Assembly: GCA_001803235.1 (NCBI GenBank)
Contig: MHBL01000194.1
Span: 1 to 64,000, forward strand
From: Lentisphaerae bacterium RIFOXYA12_64_32
GTDB lineage: Bacteria > Verrucomicrobiota > Lentisphaeria > Oligosphaerales > YB12-FULL-65-16
Direction of reading: 5' to 3'
Length of the DNA: 64,000 nt
Shown: positions 8,613 to 17,427 of the stretch, piece after piece
How positions within the stretch are numbered: the stretch's first letter is position 1
Layout of the letters: every line of letters starts with the position of its first letter
Made by a program: the position numbers and the translations under genes
Notes under the pieces: generated by a model
Seen by the model: only the letters and a program-made list of their open reading frames with translations
Databases searched by the model: none
What the model was told of the DNA's origin: nothing

Positions 8613-9602
8613 TCAGCCCGGTCCAGGTTCTCGGGTTGCCCCGGAGTTGTTCGGTGCGCGCGTGGTGGCGATAGCGACGGGCAGATCGCTCTCACTCCTC
8701 AGCCCCCATGCGGCTTGGGCCCGCTGCCGGTCGGAGGCGACCCGGATGATATCACCGATCCCAGCCATTCCCATGAGCATGAAGACGGAAGTGCCCGCCA
8801 CCAGACAAGCCAAGGAGAGTTTCCCGAGCCCGGCCACGGCCATCGCGGCGCATGGCAGCCAGACGGAGGCTGCCATCGCCAGAAGCAGCAGGAGGAAGAA
8901 CTTGATTGGGTTGAAGTAGATGACCCCCTGCGTGACATACTGCAGAGTCCGCAGCGAGTCGCGGAAGTGTCGCACCTTACTCTTGCCGACGCGATGCGCA
9001 TACGTCACCGGCACGTACTTGATGAAGTAGTACAGGCCGGCTGTGAGTACGGTCAGGCTGGTCGTGAACGAGAATGTGCCGCACAGGAACGGCATCAGCC
9101 CCATGGCGACCTCTTTCCGAAAGACCCGGAAGCCGCTGTTCGGGTCCTGAATCCGGGCGTCATTGAGGAGCCGTATCGCCCTGACGAACAGCCGGCGGAA
9201 CAGCCGTTTTACCGCGCCGTCGACCTCGTGGATGTTCGCCCGGACCGCGACGACCATATCGTAGCCGTTCCGCATCGGTTCGAGCAGCGCCGGGATTTGC
9301 TCGATGGGGTACGATCCGTCGGCATCGACGATCCCGATCCATTCGTAGGAGGCGTTCCGGATCCCCGCCTTGATGGCATTGCCGTAGCCGATGTTGACCG
9401 GGTGGTTGATCACCCGGACCTCCGGAAACGCCTCGACCTTCTCCCGGGTCGTGTCCGTCGACCCGTCATTCACGACGATAATCTCGTGGGGTATCCCGGT
9501 CTTGGACAAAGCATCCACGATACGTGCAATCGTGTCGTGGATGCTGCGTTCCTCGTTGTACGCCGGGACGATGAAGGATACCCCTCGTGGTGTTGATGTC
9601 AT
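8613..9602 (-). CDS. Glycosyltransferase family 2 with C-terminal membrane segments
   Basis: A 329-aa GT2 enzyme. GVSFIVPAYNEERSIHDTIA opens the GT-A domain, then IIVVNDGSTDTTREKVE, IGYGNAIKAGIRNASYEWIG, the metal-binding IVDADGSYP (DxD-like) and QDPNSGFRVFRKE. Two hydrophobic helices near the C-terminus (FLLLLLAMAASVWLPCAAMA and CLVAGTSVFMLMGMAGI) match dolichol-phosphate-mannose-synthase/GtrB-type enzymes, which charge undecaprenyl phosphate with a sugar for a GT-C partner. The membrane protein at 6782 could be that partner. I chose ATG 9602; ATG 9614 is also possible. Confidence 0.87.
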   Translation of the reverse strand: MTSTPRGVSFIVPAYNEERSIHDTIARIVDALSKTGIPHEIIVVNDGSTDTTREKVEAFPEVRVINHPVNIGYGNAIKAGIRNASYEWIGIVDADGSYPIEQIPALLEPMRNGYDMVVAVRANIHEVDGAVKRLFRRLFVRAIRLLNDARIQDPNSGFRVFRKEVAMGLMPFLCGTFSFTTSLTVLTAGLYYFIKYVPVTYAHRVGKSKVRHFRDSLRTLQYVTQGVIYFNPIKFFLLLLLAMAASVWLPCAAMAVAGLGKLSLACLVAGTSVFMLMGMAGIGDIIRVASDRQRAQAAWGLRSESDLPVAIATTRAPNNSGATREPGPG

Positions 9603-9637
9603 GGCACGTTCCATCCTTGCGTCTCCAGCGGGACGAA

Positions 9638-10447
9638 CTATCCGGCTTGCTCGTTCGCCGCCCCTGGGGTCTTCGACGCCAGCACGAACATCTGGTACCC
9701 GCGGAATGGCAGGCAAAGGCGAAAGGCGCAGTAGGTGGCGCGCGCGATCAGTCTCTCCCGCCAACCATACGTTCTTGCCGAGAGAAAAGACCTGCAGATC
9801 CGGTCCGGCCAGAGGTTGATTGCATGCTTGTACAGGTTGTAGAAGGGGAACCCCCAGGCCTCGATTCTCTCCGCCTTCAGGCCCGCCGCCACGAGCGCCT
9901 CCCGCATCTGGTGGCAGGAGAAATGCCGGACGTGACCGCAGCGCCGGTCGATCTCGAATACGGGCCCGCAGGGCACGGTCAGGAGAAGCCATTTCCCGGT
10001 CATGCGCGCCAGGGCGGTGAGCGCGCGGTGCGGGTCCGGACAATGTTCCAGGACCTCCATGCAGACGACAACGTCGAACCGCCTCGGGAGCGAGTGTCCG
10101 TCGATATCGAGCTCGAAGAACTCCATTTGCGGGAACTGTTTTCGGTTCTCCGCGATGACGGCGGGCGATATGTCCGCCCCGGCCAGTTGCAGCCCCCCGC
10201 GATCCGCCGCCATTTCGCTCAGGAACTGGGCATTCCCGCAGCCGGCGTCAAGAAGCGACTGGGCTGGGAGGCGCCGGATCCAGGACCGCAACTTCTCGCG
10301 CCGCACGCGCGGCGCGGGCGAGAACCGGATCATGTCGTTCCAGTTCTCCCACGCCTGGTCATAGAAGGAACTGTCGTATACCGGACCTGCCGACACGTGC
10401 GGACTCCAGTTGCTGAGCGTTGCGACGCGGCGGGGCGCGAGTCCCAC
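9638..10447 (-). CDS. Class I SAM-dependent methyltransferase
   Basis: A 269-aa methyltransferase. SLLDAGCGNAQFLSEMA is motif I, LAGADISPAV the acidic loop, FDVVVCMEVLEHCPDPHRAL motif IV, and WLLLTVPCGP a later strand. The C-terminal CHQMREALVAAGLKAERI and a hydrophobic region with NLYKHAINLWP occur in methyltransferases paired with GT2 genes. The start is uncertain: GTG 10447 lies at the edge of a dispersed repeat, and translation may begin a few codons later. The GT2 gene follows after about 35 bp. Confidence 0.82.
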   Translation of the reverse strand: MGLAPRRVATLSNWSPHVSAGPVYDSSFYDQAWENWNDMIRFSPAPRVRREKLRSWIRRLPAQSLLDAGCGNAQFLSEMAADRGGLQLAGADISPAVIAENRKQFPQMEFFELDIDGHSLPRRFDVVVCMEVLEHCPDPHRALTALARMTGKWLLLTVPCGPVFEIDRRCGHVRHFSCHQMREALVAAGLKAERIEAWGFPFYNLYKHAINLWPDRICRSFLSARTYGWRERLIARATYCAFRLCLPFRGYQMFVLASKTPGAANEQAG

Positions 10448-10449
10448 CG

Positions 10450-10568
10450 AATGCCCCCCAACTCAAGACCAGGAGACCGGCTCCAGGGAGGCGGCTCTTT
10501 GGAGCGCCCGCGTCCTCGCGGGCCGACTTGGGGCGGGCTCGGTGTTGCACTGGGCAATACGACAGACC
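10450..10568. repeat. GCGCCCGCG-type palindromic repeat, copy 1 (subfamily ending CAATACGACAGACC)
   Basis: It begins ATGCCCCCCAACTCAAGACC and carries the core palindrome GGAGCGCCCGCGTCCTCGCG-GGC at 10501-10523. It ends with CAATACGACAGACC. The same layout recurs at 30589-30707. Related copies at 34809 and 44005 share the core but have a different right arm. Confidence 0.75.
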
Positions 10569-10642
10569 ATCACGCCTTTTCCCATGGCCACACCGCTTGA
10601 GTTGGGTAGGATGGCGTCCCAGCCGCGGGCTGACATGGCCGA

Positions 10643-12163
10643 TCAGTGCCGCAGCAGCGCACCGGCCGCTCGAAACAGCATGTACTCCAGCGGGAAACCG
10701 GACCACCCGGAGCGGAACCTGTACCTGGCCACGGGCCCGTAGACGGCGGCGGCGAGGCGCAGCAGGCGGAACATCGGCGAGTTTCCGGTTTCCACCTTCC
10801 AGAGCTTCCGGTCCACGAAATACGAGGTCAACTGCATCATGTGGATCATGGCGGTCTGCTCTCGGGTATACCAGGGCGCCGCAAAATGGCTTTCCGCCTC
10901 CACCTCAGCCCAATCCTCCAGGCGGACAGGAGGCGTGTACCCGTGGGCGACGGCGTCGGAGTACAGTTCGGTCCCGGGCAGGGGGCGGTACTTGTTCGGT
11001 ATGAACATGATGGCTTTCGGGTTGTCCTCGAGCAGGCGCAAGATAAGACTCCGAGTCCGGTCCAGGTCCCCCACGGTCTCGCCGGGCAGGCCCACGACCC
11101 AGTTGTAGGCTGCCGTGATGCCGGGGTGCCGCGCCAATTTGACGTTGCACTCGATGATGTCGTCCACGGTGCAGTCCTTGTGGACCAGGTCGAGGATTCT
11201 CTGTGAACCTGACTCCGCACCAATATGCAGGATGTTGGTCCCGGCGGCGGCCAGCTTGTCCAGATACGAGTCGCTCATCTTCATGATTTCGTTGACACGA
11301 GCGCCACGGAACCCGAGCCGCACCTTCAAGCCGCGACGTTCGATCTCATCGATGATCCGTTCCACATGGTCCAACCGCACGAACGAATCGTCGTCGATGA
11401 AGTAGATGTAGGTGGCGCCAAAGCGGGTTTGCACGTGCTCGATGTGGGCGGCCACCTGTTCGGGCGGGATGAACAGGTTCTTCTTCGCAATGTCGCGATA
11501 CTGCGCGGGGGAGGAGCAGAACGCGCACCGGTACGGACACCCCATGACGCTGTACATCGGGAAGATTCTCTCCGGAGTCCCAAGCTGGCCGTACTTGGGC
11601 AGATCCGGTTCGACGAGATGATAGGGGATATCTCTGAAGTCCCTGACTTCAAACTCAGGCTCGGGGGGGACGGCTCGGACTTGGGCGCCGAGCCGGTACA
11701 CGAGTCCGGGGATGTCTTCGAACTCGGGGGCGCCCTGGTCCCCGCTCAGTTTCCGGCAGAGCCGTTCGAGGGGCCTGGCCCCGAAACCGCTGACGACGTA
11801 GTCGACAGACGGTTCGGAAAGGGTCTCCGGGCCATTGAACGTCGCGTGCGGGCCGCCCCAGACGACCGCCACGTTGGGATAGTGCGTCTTGACCCACCGC
11901 GAGATGGCCAACGCGCTCCGGATCGGCGCGCCGGTCAGCACCGTGACGCCCACCAGCAGAGTTTTGTCGGTGATCATCGCTGCCAAGGCTCGTCTCCACG
12001 ACCGCGGGCACAAGCGCGCATCGAGGAGCTTCACCTCATACCCCGCCTTGATCGCGTCGACGGCGGCGTACAGCGAACTCAACGGCAGATGCCGCACCAA
12101 GGCCCCGGAGAAGCCCATTTCCGGGTAGACGAGAATGACCTCCTTGCGTGCCTCAGTCATCAT
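10643..12163 (-). CDS. B12-binding-domain radical SAM protein
   Basis: A 506-aa protein with an N-terminal cobalamin-binding-like Rossmann domain (VILVYPEMGFSG to VVWGGPHATF) and a radical SAM domain with the cluster-binding CPYRCAFC (CxxxCxxC) near residue 210. HIGAESGSQRIL and WVVGLPGETVGDL follow, matching the SAM-binding and barrel-closing motifs of this family. The cobalamin domain lacks the classic DxHxxG, as many do. Such enzymes catalyse radical methylations or rearrangements at unactivated carbons; the substrate here is unknown. Its position among methyltransferases suggests modification of a sugar or lipid carrier. The C-terminal 100 residues are basic. Confidence 0.83.
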   Translation of the reverse strand: MMTEARKEVILVYPEMGFSGALVRHLPLSSLYAAVDAIKAGYEVKLLDARLCPRSWRRALAAMITDKTLLVGVTVLTGAPIRSALAISRWVKTHYPNVAVVWGGPHATFNGPETLSEPSVDYVVSGFGARPLERLCRKLSGDQGAPEFEDIPGLVYRLGAQVRAVPPEPEFEVRDFRDIPYHLVEPDLPKYGQLGTPERIFPMYSVMGCPYRCAFCSSPAQYRDIAKKNLFIPPEQVAAHIEHVQTRFGATYIYFIDDDSFVRLDHVERIIDEIERRGLKVRLGFRGARVNEIMKMSDSYLDKLAAAGTNILHIGAESGSQRILDLVHKDCTVDDIIECNVKLARHPGITAAYNWVVGLPGETVGDLDRTRSLILRLLEDNPKAIMFIPNKYRPLPGTELYSDAVAHGYTPPVRLEDWAEVEAESHFAAPWYTREQTAMIHMMQLTSYFVDRKLWKVETGNSPMFRLLRLAAAVYGPVARYRFRSGWSGFPLEYMLFRAAGALLRH

Positions 12164-12307
12164 AGGATCTCGCGGATCGGGCTAACCTTCCACCGGGGGT
12201 GCGGGCATGTTGGCGTGCGCCGACACACGGGCGAACCCGAAGGCGGGAGGTCGGAATCCCCCCCACGGCAATCTGCGACTCAGCGAGTCGACGCCCGTTG
12301 TCGTCCA

Positions 12308-13300
12308 TCAGGCTTTGACCCCGTTCATGACAATCCCGTTGCGCCCCGGAAGAACCTCAGCGGTGGCTACGGCAGGAGACTGGCACCAGCCCTCCACGTC
12401 TGTCAGCGTCTGGGGGAAATCGTATCGGGTTGCGAGGGCGTCGAAGGTATCCAGGAGGCCCCATTCCACTCGTTTTCGGTAGTCCCAGCCCTTCCCGACA
12501 TGGTTGAAGCACGGGATGGGGAGGATCCCCGTCAGGTAGAACCCGAAGAAGGGGATGCGTTTCAAGAGCGTGTCAACGGGCAACCACAAAGGAATGTAGA
12601 AGCGGAGTATGGAGAGCAACAGGTCCCTGTTCATGCGGGTGGTCAGGGGTCGCCAGGCATACTTGGGGAAGTACCAAGGTGCAGGAAGACGGCGTTTGGC
12701 GTAGACATCCATCGAGAAACGGCCACCCGGCTTCAGGTATGTCAACAGAGAGGCAAAGGCCGCACCCGGGTTGGGCGTGTGTTGAAGTACCCCGAAGCAG
12801 AACACGAAGTCGAAGGAGTCACGACGTAGCGGCAGGTCATGGATATCGGCCTGGAGCAGAAAAAGCCGTTGGTGGTTATGGCGCCGGTAGTTTGCGTCGA
12901 CCGCATCGCTCAGATCGAACGAGACGACTTCAGCGCCAGCCTTCAGGAGCACTTCGGTATAGCGCCCGGGGCCGGAACCTGCCTCCAAGACGGTCTTGCC
13001 CTCCAAGAGGTCCGGCGTCCAATTGGTCCACTTGAACAGATCATCCCATGAGTCTTGTCGTCCTGTGCACGAGTCGAGTTGGGTGGCATCAAAACGATCC
13101 CACTGGAAGGAGAAACTTCGGACGTACTCGGCATTGGCGGCGAATCGGGGTATGAAGTCTCGAATCGGCACGGGACAGCCATTCTTCAGAGGGACGAGGC
13201 GACCGGACTTGACGGCTGTTTCTCCGTCTTGGGTCACTTCTTCGCCCGTCTCAAGGCGGTAGTCGGTGGCAAGATAGTTCGCGTAGTGCTTCTGCCGCAT
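12308..13300 (-). CDS. Class I SAM-dependent methyltransferase
   Basis: A 330-aa methyltransferase with an N-terminal extension of about 100 residues containing LVPLKNGCPVPIRDFIPRF, which resembles the short Trm112-like/zinc-ribbon-derived leaders of sugar methyltransferases but without the cysteine pairs. The core shows VLEAGSGPGRYTEVLLKAGA (motif I), VVSFDLSDAV, FDFVFCFGVLQHTPNP (motif IV) and KPGGRFSMDVYAK. Its role in the locus is probably glycan or sugar methylation. A 60-bp gap separates it from the next gene upstream. Confidence 0.83.
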   Translation of the reverse strand: MRQKHYANYLATDYRLETGEEVTQDGETAVKSGRLVPLKNGCPVPIRDFIPRFAANAEYVRSFSFQWDRFDATQLDSCTGRQDSWDDLFKWTNWTPDLLEGKTVLEAGSGPGRYTEVLLKAGAEVVSFDLSDAVDANYRRHNHQRLFLLQADIHDLPLRRDSFDFVFCFGVLQHTPNPGAAFASLLTYLKPGGRFSMDVYAKRRLPAPWYFPKYAWRPLTTRMNRDLLLSILRFYIPLWLPVDTLLKRIPFFGFYLTGILPIPCFNHVGKGWDYRKRVEWGLLDTFDALATRYDFPQTLTDVEGWCQSPAVATAEVLPGRNGIVMNGVKA

Positions 13301-13360
13301 TTTGCCAATTCCAGAAGGGGAGGAACCGTCCGACCGTCCTCGGCGACACCGGCGGCGGTG

Positions 13361-15088
13361 TCAGGTCTCGAGGCAGGGGAGGTCCGCGTAGTCCTCATCC
13401 CGGCTTGCGGTGACCCAATCGGCGAAGCGGCGCAGGTCCTCTGCCTTTCGCATGTCTTCCGGAGTGCGTATCGTGTACTCCAGTTTGGGCGTGGCGACCT
13501 TGTCGCGGCTGAACCCGAAGCGCAGGCTGGTGAGCCGGAACGGCCGGACCAGGAAGGTGCCGTAGGCGAACTTCTGCGCCAGTTCGATCTCGCGCGGCGT
13601 CATCGGCGGGACGTTGTGGAGGGACATGACGTGGGCCCGGTACTCGTCACGTGTATCTGAATCCAGGGTGAACCCATGGTGGTCGTAGCGCCCCGTTCCT
13701 GCGGTCAGGGTCTTGACGCCGAAGGCTGCGGCTTCGATGCCGACGGTGCCGCGAACGGTCAGGCAGTAGTCCATGAGGCCGAACAGCGAGTAGGTGCTGA
13801 TGGTCGTATCGGCGGGCAGGAGGCGTACATGGTCGGGCAGATCGCCGATGCACGCCCGTATGGCTTGCAGTTCGGACGATTCGCCGGAGTGGCCGTCGCG
13901 GTGGTTCTTCACGGTGTTGGCGGGATGGATCTTGACCAGCCAGTTCAACGCCGGGTTGGCGCAAGCCAGCTTCACGGCCTCCACGAACCATTCCCGGTAG
14001 TCGCTGTAGATGTCCCGGCCCCAGAAGAACGTGGCGTCCCAGAAGAGGTGGGGAAAGATGACGGCCGTCTTTTTCGCGGGATCCAAACGGAGTTGTGCCC
14101 GCACTTCTTCGGCGGCGGCAAGCCGGGTGTTGAATTGTGTCCCGACCTCGCTGAACCACGTCCCGGAGGCATAATTGCGGTGCAGTTCTTCCCGGACTGC
14201 CTCCTGCTCCTTCTGGCCCCAGGGCGTCTCGGACAGCGTTGCCCAGGTCTTGCTAGACAGAGAGGCTGGATGCTGGTCCTGATTGGCTCGCGTATAGCGC
14301 TTCAGCATCAATGCGTCTTCGCAGTGGCAACCGCACCACTGGACGACATTGAGGCCCCTCTGAATGCCGAGGTCGAAAAAGGCTCCCCACGGCATGTACC
14401 CGCGCTCCAGGAAGACAAGCGTGTCGGGCCGCAGTTCCTCAATCAACCTGGACGCTGCGGCGACGGTGACAAATGCGTGCGTCAACTCAGCGTGGACGCG
14501 CTCACGGACGGTTTCATTCCCCAGATCGAGGGTCCCCGCGCGGAGTTGGCGCATGAGGGTGGAGCAAGCATACTTTCCGACATTCACGCCCTGGAAGGAA
14601 AAGGTGATGAGGTCGTGCTGAGTCCGGATGTCCGCCATGGCCTGGGAAGCCGCGTCAGGCTTCGCGTCGCGTCGGGCCCTTGCCTCGTAGTCGTCGAAGT
14701 GTGCCAGTGTGGCCCTGGCAAGGCGGTAGTAGCGGTTGGTGGGCGCCCCCATGGTCGTAACCACATGGCACTGTCCACCTCGGGCTTGGATGGCCTTGAT
14801 CATAAGCAGTTCCACGCTGGTAGCGGCCAGGAGATCCCCGGACAGACTGACAAAGAGGGTCTTTCCGGTCGTCGCACTGGCGGTCGGCGTACTCAGAAGC
14901 CTGCCGTAGTCTCGACGGAAGGCCCGGAACTTCCGCCAGCGTGCGATCTCGGCTCGCGGGCCTGCCAGGAACCGACAGCCGGCAACGACCCCGGGAATGC
15001 GTACCAAAGCGCGACAGGCGTTGGCGCCACCCGGCGCGCGCTTGATCAGTCCTGCAAGACGGGGAATCACGCCTGTCGGTCCAGCCAT
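13361..15088 (-). CDS. Capsule/surface-carbohydrate biosynthesis-like protein
   Basis: A 575-aa soluble protein. After about 70 residues, KTLFVSLSGDLLAATSVELL begins the first Rossmann half. The second half contains NWLVKIHPANTVKNHRDGHS, then TTISTYSLFGLMDYCLTVRG and TVGIEAAAFGVKTLTAGTG. The KIHP plus TVGIEAAAFG combination is characteristic of KpsC/KpsS-like and CDP-glycerol-transferase-like GT-B proteins, so a transferase role in capsule-type polysaccharide assembly is likely. I cannot assign the linkage or the donor. It follows the epimerase at 15220 with a gap of about 130 bp. Confidence 0.6.
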   Translation of the reverse strand: MAGPTGVIPRLAGLIKRAPGGANACRALVRIPGVVAGCRFLAGPRAEIARWRKFRAFRRDYGRLLSTPTASATTGKTLFVSLSGDLLAATSVELLMIKAIQARGGQCHVVTTMGAPTNRYYRLARATLAHFDDYEARARRDAKPDAASQAMADIRTQHDLITFSFQGVNVGKYACSTLMRQLRAGTLDLGNETVRERVHAELTHAFVTVAAASRLIEELRPDTLVFLERGYMPWGAFFDLGIQRGLNVVQWCGCHCEDALMLKRYTRANQDQHPASLSSKTWATLSETPWGQKEQEAVREELHRNYASGTWFSEVGTQFNTRLAAAEEVRAQLRLDPAKKTAVIFPHLFWDATFFWGRDIYSDYREWFVEAVKLACANPALNWLVKIHPANTVKNHRDGHSGESSELQAIRACIGDLPDHVRLLPADTTISTYSLFGLMDYCLTVRGTVGIEAAAFGVKTLTAGTGRYDHHGFTLDSDTRDEYRAHVMSLHNVPPMTPREIELAQKFAYGTFLVRPFRLTSLRFGFSRDKVATPKLEYTIRTPEDMRKAEDLRRFADWVTASRDEDYADLPCLET

Positions 15089-15219
15089 GCTACGGTCATC
15101 CTTCGATACTGCCGCCGAATGATAGCAGCCCGTCTATCCGGCCACCGGGCCGGGGACGCCGCCCGCCGGCGTTGCGTTCGACTGAATCCCCGCACCGGTG
15201 CAGGGGCTCGTTGCCTGTG

Positions 15220-16203
15220 CTATGGGTCTTCGTCGTACAGGTTAGCCCAGCGGTCGAAGATGACGCCGCAGTCGAAGACCCGCCGTATACCCTCGTTCAA
15301 CGGGACCGAGGCCTTCCATCCCATCAGGTCCAAGGCTTTCACGGGGTTGCAGTACCGCTCCCAGACCTCCCGGGACCTGCAGCGGTCGGACGCGTCGAAG
15401 CCCTTCATGACCTTCGGTTTGAGGGCTCCCTCCTTGCCGCCGATTCGGATGATCAGACGCGCGAGTTCCACCAGGCTGGTGGGCTTCTCCCCGCTGCCAA
15501 TGTTGATGACCTGCCCGTCAACCTTGCCGCTGAGGGCGGCGCGGATCGTCGCGTCCGCCGTGTCGCTCACGTAGGTGTAGCAACGGAGCTGGCGGCCGTC
15601 GCCATAGACGACGGGGGCCCGTCCGTGCATGACGTTCCGGATGAACTTGGGAATGACGAACTGGGCGGCCTGGTAGGGGCCATAGCAGTTGAAGATCCGC
15701 AGAATCACGTGCTTGAGCGCGTAGCGCTGACTGTAGGCCTTGCAGAGTTCCTCTCCGGCCAGCTTGGTGACCGCGTACACGCTCTTCCCCTGTGTCGGAG
15801 TCTCCTCTGTGACGGGGTTGGCGACCGGTTCGCCGTACACTTCCGACGATGACGCAAAGACGATCTTCCGGATGCGGTGCTGCACGGCGCATTCCAGAAC
15901 GTTCTTGGTGCCGTCGATGTTGATTTCAATGCACTGCAGTTTGTCCGATTCGGATCGCTGGACGCCCAGGAGGGCGGCCAGGTGGATGATCGCATCGCAG
16001 TCCCGCATAGCGGCCCGCAGGCTTGCGGGGTCGGCAATCGAGCCGAAGAAGACTTTGGCGTCCGCGGGAATCGCCGACTGGACCCGCAGCACCTGCTCGC
16101 CCAGATCGAACAGGTGGACCAGGTGCCCACGAGCCATGAGCTGCCGACAGACCTCAAGTCCGATCATGCCGGCGCCGCCCGTAACCAGGATTCTTCTTGC
16201 CAT
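15220..16203 (-). CDS. NAD-dependent sugar epimerase/dehydratase (extended SDR)
   Basis: A 327-aa extended short-chain dehydrogenase/reductase acting on an NDP-sugar. ILVTGGAGMIGLEV is the NAD-binding GxxGxxG, DAIIHLAALLGVQRSE the adenine-side motif, and FASSSEVYGEP with YAVTKLAGEELC the Ser and YxxxK catalytic elements. RIFNCYGP closes the core. Family members interconvert or dehydrate UDP/GDP/dTDP sugars; specificity is not readable. I chose ATG 16203, where MARRILVTGG is the natural start. The frame is open further upstream but low complexity. It lies directly downstream of neuC, so it probably serves the same sugar pathway. Confidence 0.88.
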   Translation of the reverse strand: MARRILVTGGAGMIGLEVCRQLMARGHLVHLFDLGEQVLRVQSAIPADAKVFFGSIADPASLRAAMRDCDAIIHLAALLGVQRSESDKLQCIEINIDGTKNVLECAVQHRIRKIVFASSSEVYGEPVANPVTEETPTQGKSVYAVTKLAGEELCKAYSQRYALKHVILRIFNCYGPYQAAQFVIPKFIRNVMHGRAPVVYGDGRQLRCYTYVSDTADATIRAALSGKVDGQVINIGSGEKPTSLVELARLIIRIGGKEGALKPKVMKGFDASDRCRSREVWERYCNPVKALDLMGWKASVPLNEGIRRVFDCGVIFDRWANLYDEDP

Positions 16204-16275
16204 AGTGTCTGTCCACTCCCATCGTGGCCCACGGGTGCGGGAGTCACCCGCTCGTCCGGCCATGCCGTTTTCGCT

Positions 16276-17427
16276 TCAGTAAGTCATCGTCTTGTCGAGA
16301 AGCTTCTTGCCGAGTTCCACCGTTCCGAGAACTCCGACGATTCTCTGGGAGCTCTGGCCGTCGCCGTACGGGTTCACACACTTCGCCAGCCGGGCACTGA
16401 ACGCGTCGTCGTCGCGTGCGGTGCGGATGGCCTCGACAATGGCCTTCTGGTCGTGACCCACGTCCAGAACATTGCAGGCCTGCATGCGGCCACGCTGGCG
16501 GTTGCCGATGTTCACCGCCGCCAGTTTGAAGGATGGCGCCTCGAGGATGCCGCAACTCGAATTGCCGACCAGGACTGAGGCGTTGGCCAGCAGGCTGGCG
16601 AAGAGCTTGCGTTGGAGGTTCCGATGGGTTGAGATGAAGGGGAGGTACGCATACGCATCGATGATGGAGATGATCTTCTGGTTCCCGGCATCCGCATTCG
16701 GATAGATGACGATGGTCGGTAGGGCCAGGGCCCGAATGGCTTCCATCGTCTCCGTCATCTGGGGGCAGGCGTCCTCTGCTTCCGCCAGAATGGGATGCTG
16801 GATGACGACGACGGGGGGGGTGTCGAAATCGACACCGAAAATGCGCATGAGTTCGTCCCGCGAATATCGCTCCTCCTCCAGCAAGTCGTCCAACTGGGGC
16901 GCCCCCACGTTGAAGATCCGCCACGGTTCCTCGCCGAGCCGTTCCACCCGTCGCGCCGAATCGTCGCAGGAGGCAAAATGGATATGGCTCAACTTCGTGA
17001 TGGCATGCCTGGCCGAGCCATCAATGTGCCCCGAGAGATCACCGGCTTGAATGTGCGCCACCGGGATATTCATGTAGGCGGCCGTGGCTGCGGCCGCGAA
17101 CATCTCGCCGCGGTCTCCCGTGACCACGAGAATGTCCGGTTTCAGCACCTCGAGCACTTGTGCCAGGCCCTGCATCTCGACCCCGAGGGATTTCGCCCAT
17201 ACGGCCGGCGAGTCGCCGCCGATCATCATGTCCACCTTGGCCGATATGGGAAGTCCGTCCTCTTCGATCTCGCGAATCGTGGACCCATAGGCAGGGAGGA
17301 GGTGCATTCCGGTCACAACCACCTGCAACTGCATGGCCTCCGACTCGTGGATCAGGCGCATGATGCGCCGCTTGTAGCCGTAGGTGGCGCGGGATGATGC
17401 CATAACGCAGATTCTGCGACGCTTCAC
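16276..17427 (-). CDS. neuC: UDP-N-acetylglucosamine 2-epimerase, hydrolysing (NeuC type)
   Basis: A 383-aa enzyme converting UDP-GlcNAc (or a 6-deoxy derivative) to free ManNAc (or its analogue) plus UDP, the first step to nonulosonic acids. It begins with RRRICVMASSRATYGYKRR, the typical opening. VTGDRGEMFAAAATAA, then HIQAGDLSGHIDGSARHAIT and LSHIHF match the hydrolysing epimerases. SVLVGNSSCGILEAPSF and VNIGNRQRGR form the C-terminal nucleotide-binding motif. I chose GTG 17427 because it overlaps the neuB stop as GTGA and has GGAGG about 10 nt upstream. Order and coupling with neuA and neuB support the function. Confidence 0.88.
   Translation of the reverse strand: MKRRRICVMASSRATYGYKRRIMRLIHESEAMQLQVVVTGMHLLPAYGSTIREIEEDGLPISAKVDMMIGGDSPAVWAKSLGVEMQGLAQVLEVLKPDILVVTGDRGEMFAAAATAAYMNIPVAHIQAGDLSGHIDGSARHAITKLSHIHFASCDDSARRVERLGEEPWRIFNVGAPQLDDLLEEERYSRDELMRIFGVDFDTPPVVVIQHPILAEAEDACPQMTETMEAIRALALPTIVIYPNADAGNQKIISIIDAYAYLPFISTHRNLQRKLFASLLANASVLVGNSSCGILEAPSFKLAAVNIGNRQRGRMQACNVLDVGHDQKAIVEAIRTARDDDAFSARLAKCVNPYGDGQSSQRIVGVLGTVELGKKLLDKTMTY

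Noticed and set aside
9615-10043. N-terminal extension of the GT2 frame
   Set aside because: The family motif starts right after ATG 9602. The upstream part lies inside the methyltransferase gene at 9638 and has low complexity.
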